NCBI GenBank assembly: GCA_024691625.1
Contig: JAILNL010000144.1
Coordinates: forward strand, 1 to 6,830
DNA: 6,830 bases
Source: Schwartzia sp. (in: firmicutes)
Lineage (GTDB): Bacteria; Bacillota; Negativicutes; Selenomonadales; Selenomonadaceae
Reading direction: 5' to 3'
A program made the translations under genes and the position numbers. Below, piece after piece: positions 5,823 through 6,830 of this stretch. How positions within the stretch are numbered: position 1 is the first letter of the stretch; every line of letters starts with the position of its first letter. The notes beneath the pieces are model-generated. The model was not told the origin of the DNA, did no database searches, and saw only the letters and a program-made list of their open reading frames with translations.

Positions 5823-6830
5823 TTAACGATTCGGAAGCACTTCCTCAAGTGCCGTTTTTGCGAGACTCAGTGCTTCATCAAGCTCCGGCTGCGTTATGTT
5901 CAGAGGCGGATTGAAGTACAGCACATCTCCTATTGGGCGGAGCAAAAGTCCATGTGAAAGGGCATGACGGTAAACCTCATAGCCTGTACGTTTTGCCACG
6001 TCGAAAGGCTGCTTTGTTTTCTTATCAGCTACGAGCTCGAAAGCATGAATAAGCCCTATATGACGGATTTCGCCGACATTAGGATGCGAGCCTATGACGT
6101 CCTCCATTCTCTTTGTCAGCCATTTTGAGTTGACCGCCATATTTTCAAAAATCGGCTGTGTCCTGAAAATGTGCTGCACGGCAAGGGCCGCGGCACATGC
6201 AAGAGGATTTCCTGAGTATGTGTGGCTGTGCACAAAAGCCTTCCCCTCACTGTAATCAGCATAGAAAGCATCATAAATTTCCTGTGTTGTGACTGTAACC
6301 GACATAGGGAGATACCCTCCGGTGAGTCCTTTGGATATAGTCATGATGTCCGGTGTTATTCCGGCATGATCACACGCAAACATTCTTCCCGTTCTGCCGA
6401 AGCCTGTTGCTATTTCATCAGCTATAAGAAGCACTCCCGTTTTATCGCACAGTTCCCTGAGCTTCTTCAGGTAGAGAGCCGGATACACCCGCATACCCGC
6501 ACTTCCCTGAAGCAGCGGTTCAACAATGATTGCCGCGGTTTCTTCACCGTGCTCGGCAAATGCTTTTTCCGCATGTTCAAAGCATTCGCAGCTGCAATGG
6601 TCCCTGTCTTTCCCGAACGGGCAGCGGTAGCAGTCAGGTGCTTCCACATGAATGTTCTTCATCATCATTGGCTGATACATTTTTGCGTACAGGTCGAGGC
6701 TTCCTACAGAAAGAGCGCCTATTGTTTCTCCGTGATAGCCCTCGGAAAGGCACATGAACTTCTGTCTCTCAGGGTGCCCTGTCTGCAGATGATACTGGAA
6801 GCACATTTTGAGTGCCGCTTCAACCGCCGA
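5823..6830 (-). CDS. bioA: Adenosylmethionine-8-amino-7-oxononanoate aminotransferase, partial (N-terminus beyond the right edge)
   Basis: BioA is a PLP-dependent class III aminotransferase making 7,8-diaminopelargonate (DAPA), the antepenultimate intermediate of biotin synthesis, in the cytoplasm. The visible 335 C-terminal residues are open to the window edge and begin SAVEAALKM, the family's cofactor-phosphate region. Numbering from the first visible residue: GYHGET at 31-36, the PLP-ring aspartate D138 in LIADEIATGFGRTG, the Schiff-base lysine K167 in ISKGLTGGYLP, HTYSGNPLACAAA at 203-215, and carboxylate-binding R298 in RPIGDVLYFNPP. About 100 N-terminal residues are missing. Relative to E. 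coli BioA it has a cysteine-rich insert (C67, C70, C79, C81, C83), close in style to Firmicute BioA proteins. Some of these use lysine rather than S-adenosylmethionine as amino donor, so the donor here is open. The promoter and any other bio genes lie outside the window, and no clear terminator follows. Confidence 0.9.
   Translation of the reverse strand, partial: SAVEAALKMCFQYHLQTGHPERQKFMCLSEGYHGETIGALSVGSLDLYAKMYQPMMMKNIHVEAPDCYRCPFGKDRDHCSCECFEHAEKAFAEHGEETAAIIVEPLLQGSAGMRVYPALYLKKLRELCDKTGVLLIADEIATGFGRTGRMFACDHAGITPDIMTISKGLTGGYLPMSVTVTTQEIYDAFYADYSEGKAFVHSHTYSGNPLACAAALAVQHIFRTQPIFENMAVNSKWLTKRMEDVIGSHPNVGEIRHIGLIHAFELVADKKTKQPFDVAKRTGYEVYRHALSHGLLLRPIGDVLYFNPPLNITQPELDEALSLAKTALEEVLPNR

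Overview
The window reads as an ordinary chromosomal segment of a low-to-mid GC Gram-positive-type (Firmicutes) bacterium. Strong AAGGAGG-type ribosome binding sites, consensus sigma-A-like promoters, compact hairpin plus U-run terminators and a Firmicute-style BioA all point that way. The Negativicutes (Selenomonas-like anaerobes) are a reasonable guess, but the sequence alone does not prove this. Every gene I can support lies on the minus strand, so transcription runs from right to left.

In transcription order: (1) a bioA fragment (biotin synthesis, DAPA aminotransferase) cut by the right edge, 5823-6830. (2) A separate unit with its own extended -10 promoter, holding a three-domain REC-GGDEF-EAL response regulator (3920-5662). 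Its GGDEF site is degenerate and its EAL phosphodiesterase site is intact. It overlaps by 7 nt a TTG-initiated HAD-family phosphatase/phosphomutase (3282-3926), and the unit ends in a terminator built over the HAD stop codon. (3) A stand-alone araD-like L-ribulose-5-phosphate 4-epimerase (2516-3211) followed by a weak AT-rich terminator. (4) A sucC-sucD operon (209-2326, succinyl-CoA synthetase beta and alpha subunits) with a good promoter, strong ribosome binding sites and a 13-bp-stem terminator that should work in both directions. (5) At the left edge, a TTGACA promoter, ribosome binding site and the first ten codons of a gene whose N-terminus resembles MreB/Mbl.

The units do not form one obvious pathway. 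SucCD interconverts succinate and succinyl-CoA, BioA makes a biotin precursor, AraD feeds pentoses into the pentose phosphate pathway, and the regulator probably degrades cyclic di-GMP when its receiver domain is phosphorylated. A loose link through succinate/propionate metabolism (biotin-dependent carboxylases and succinyl-CoA) is possible but is only inference.

I saw no mobile element, CRISPR array, tRNA or rRNA, and no stretch over 300 bases without a gene. I found no convincing undescribed system. The points most worth a second look are the translational coupling of an orphan HAD enzyme to a c-di-GMP phosphodiesterase, the C-terminal Cys-x-x-Cys tail on SucD, the cysteine cluster in BioA, and two short palindromes near promoters and gene ends.
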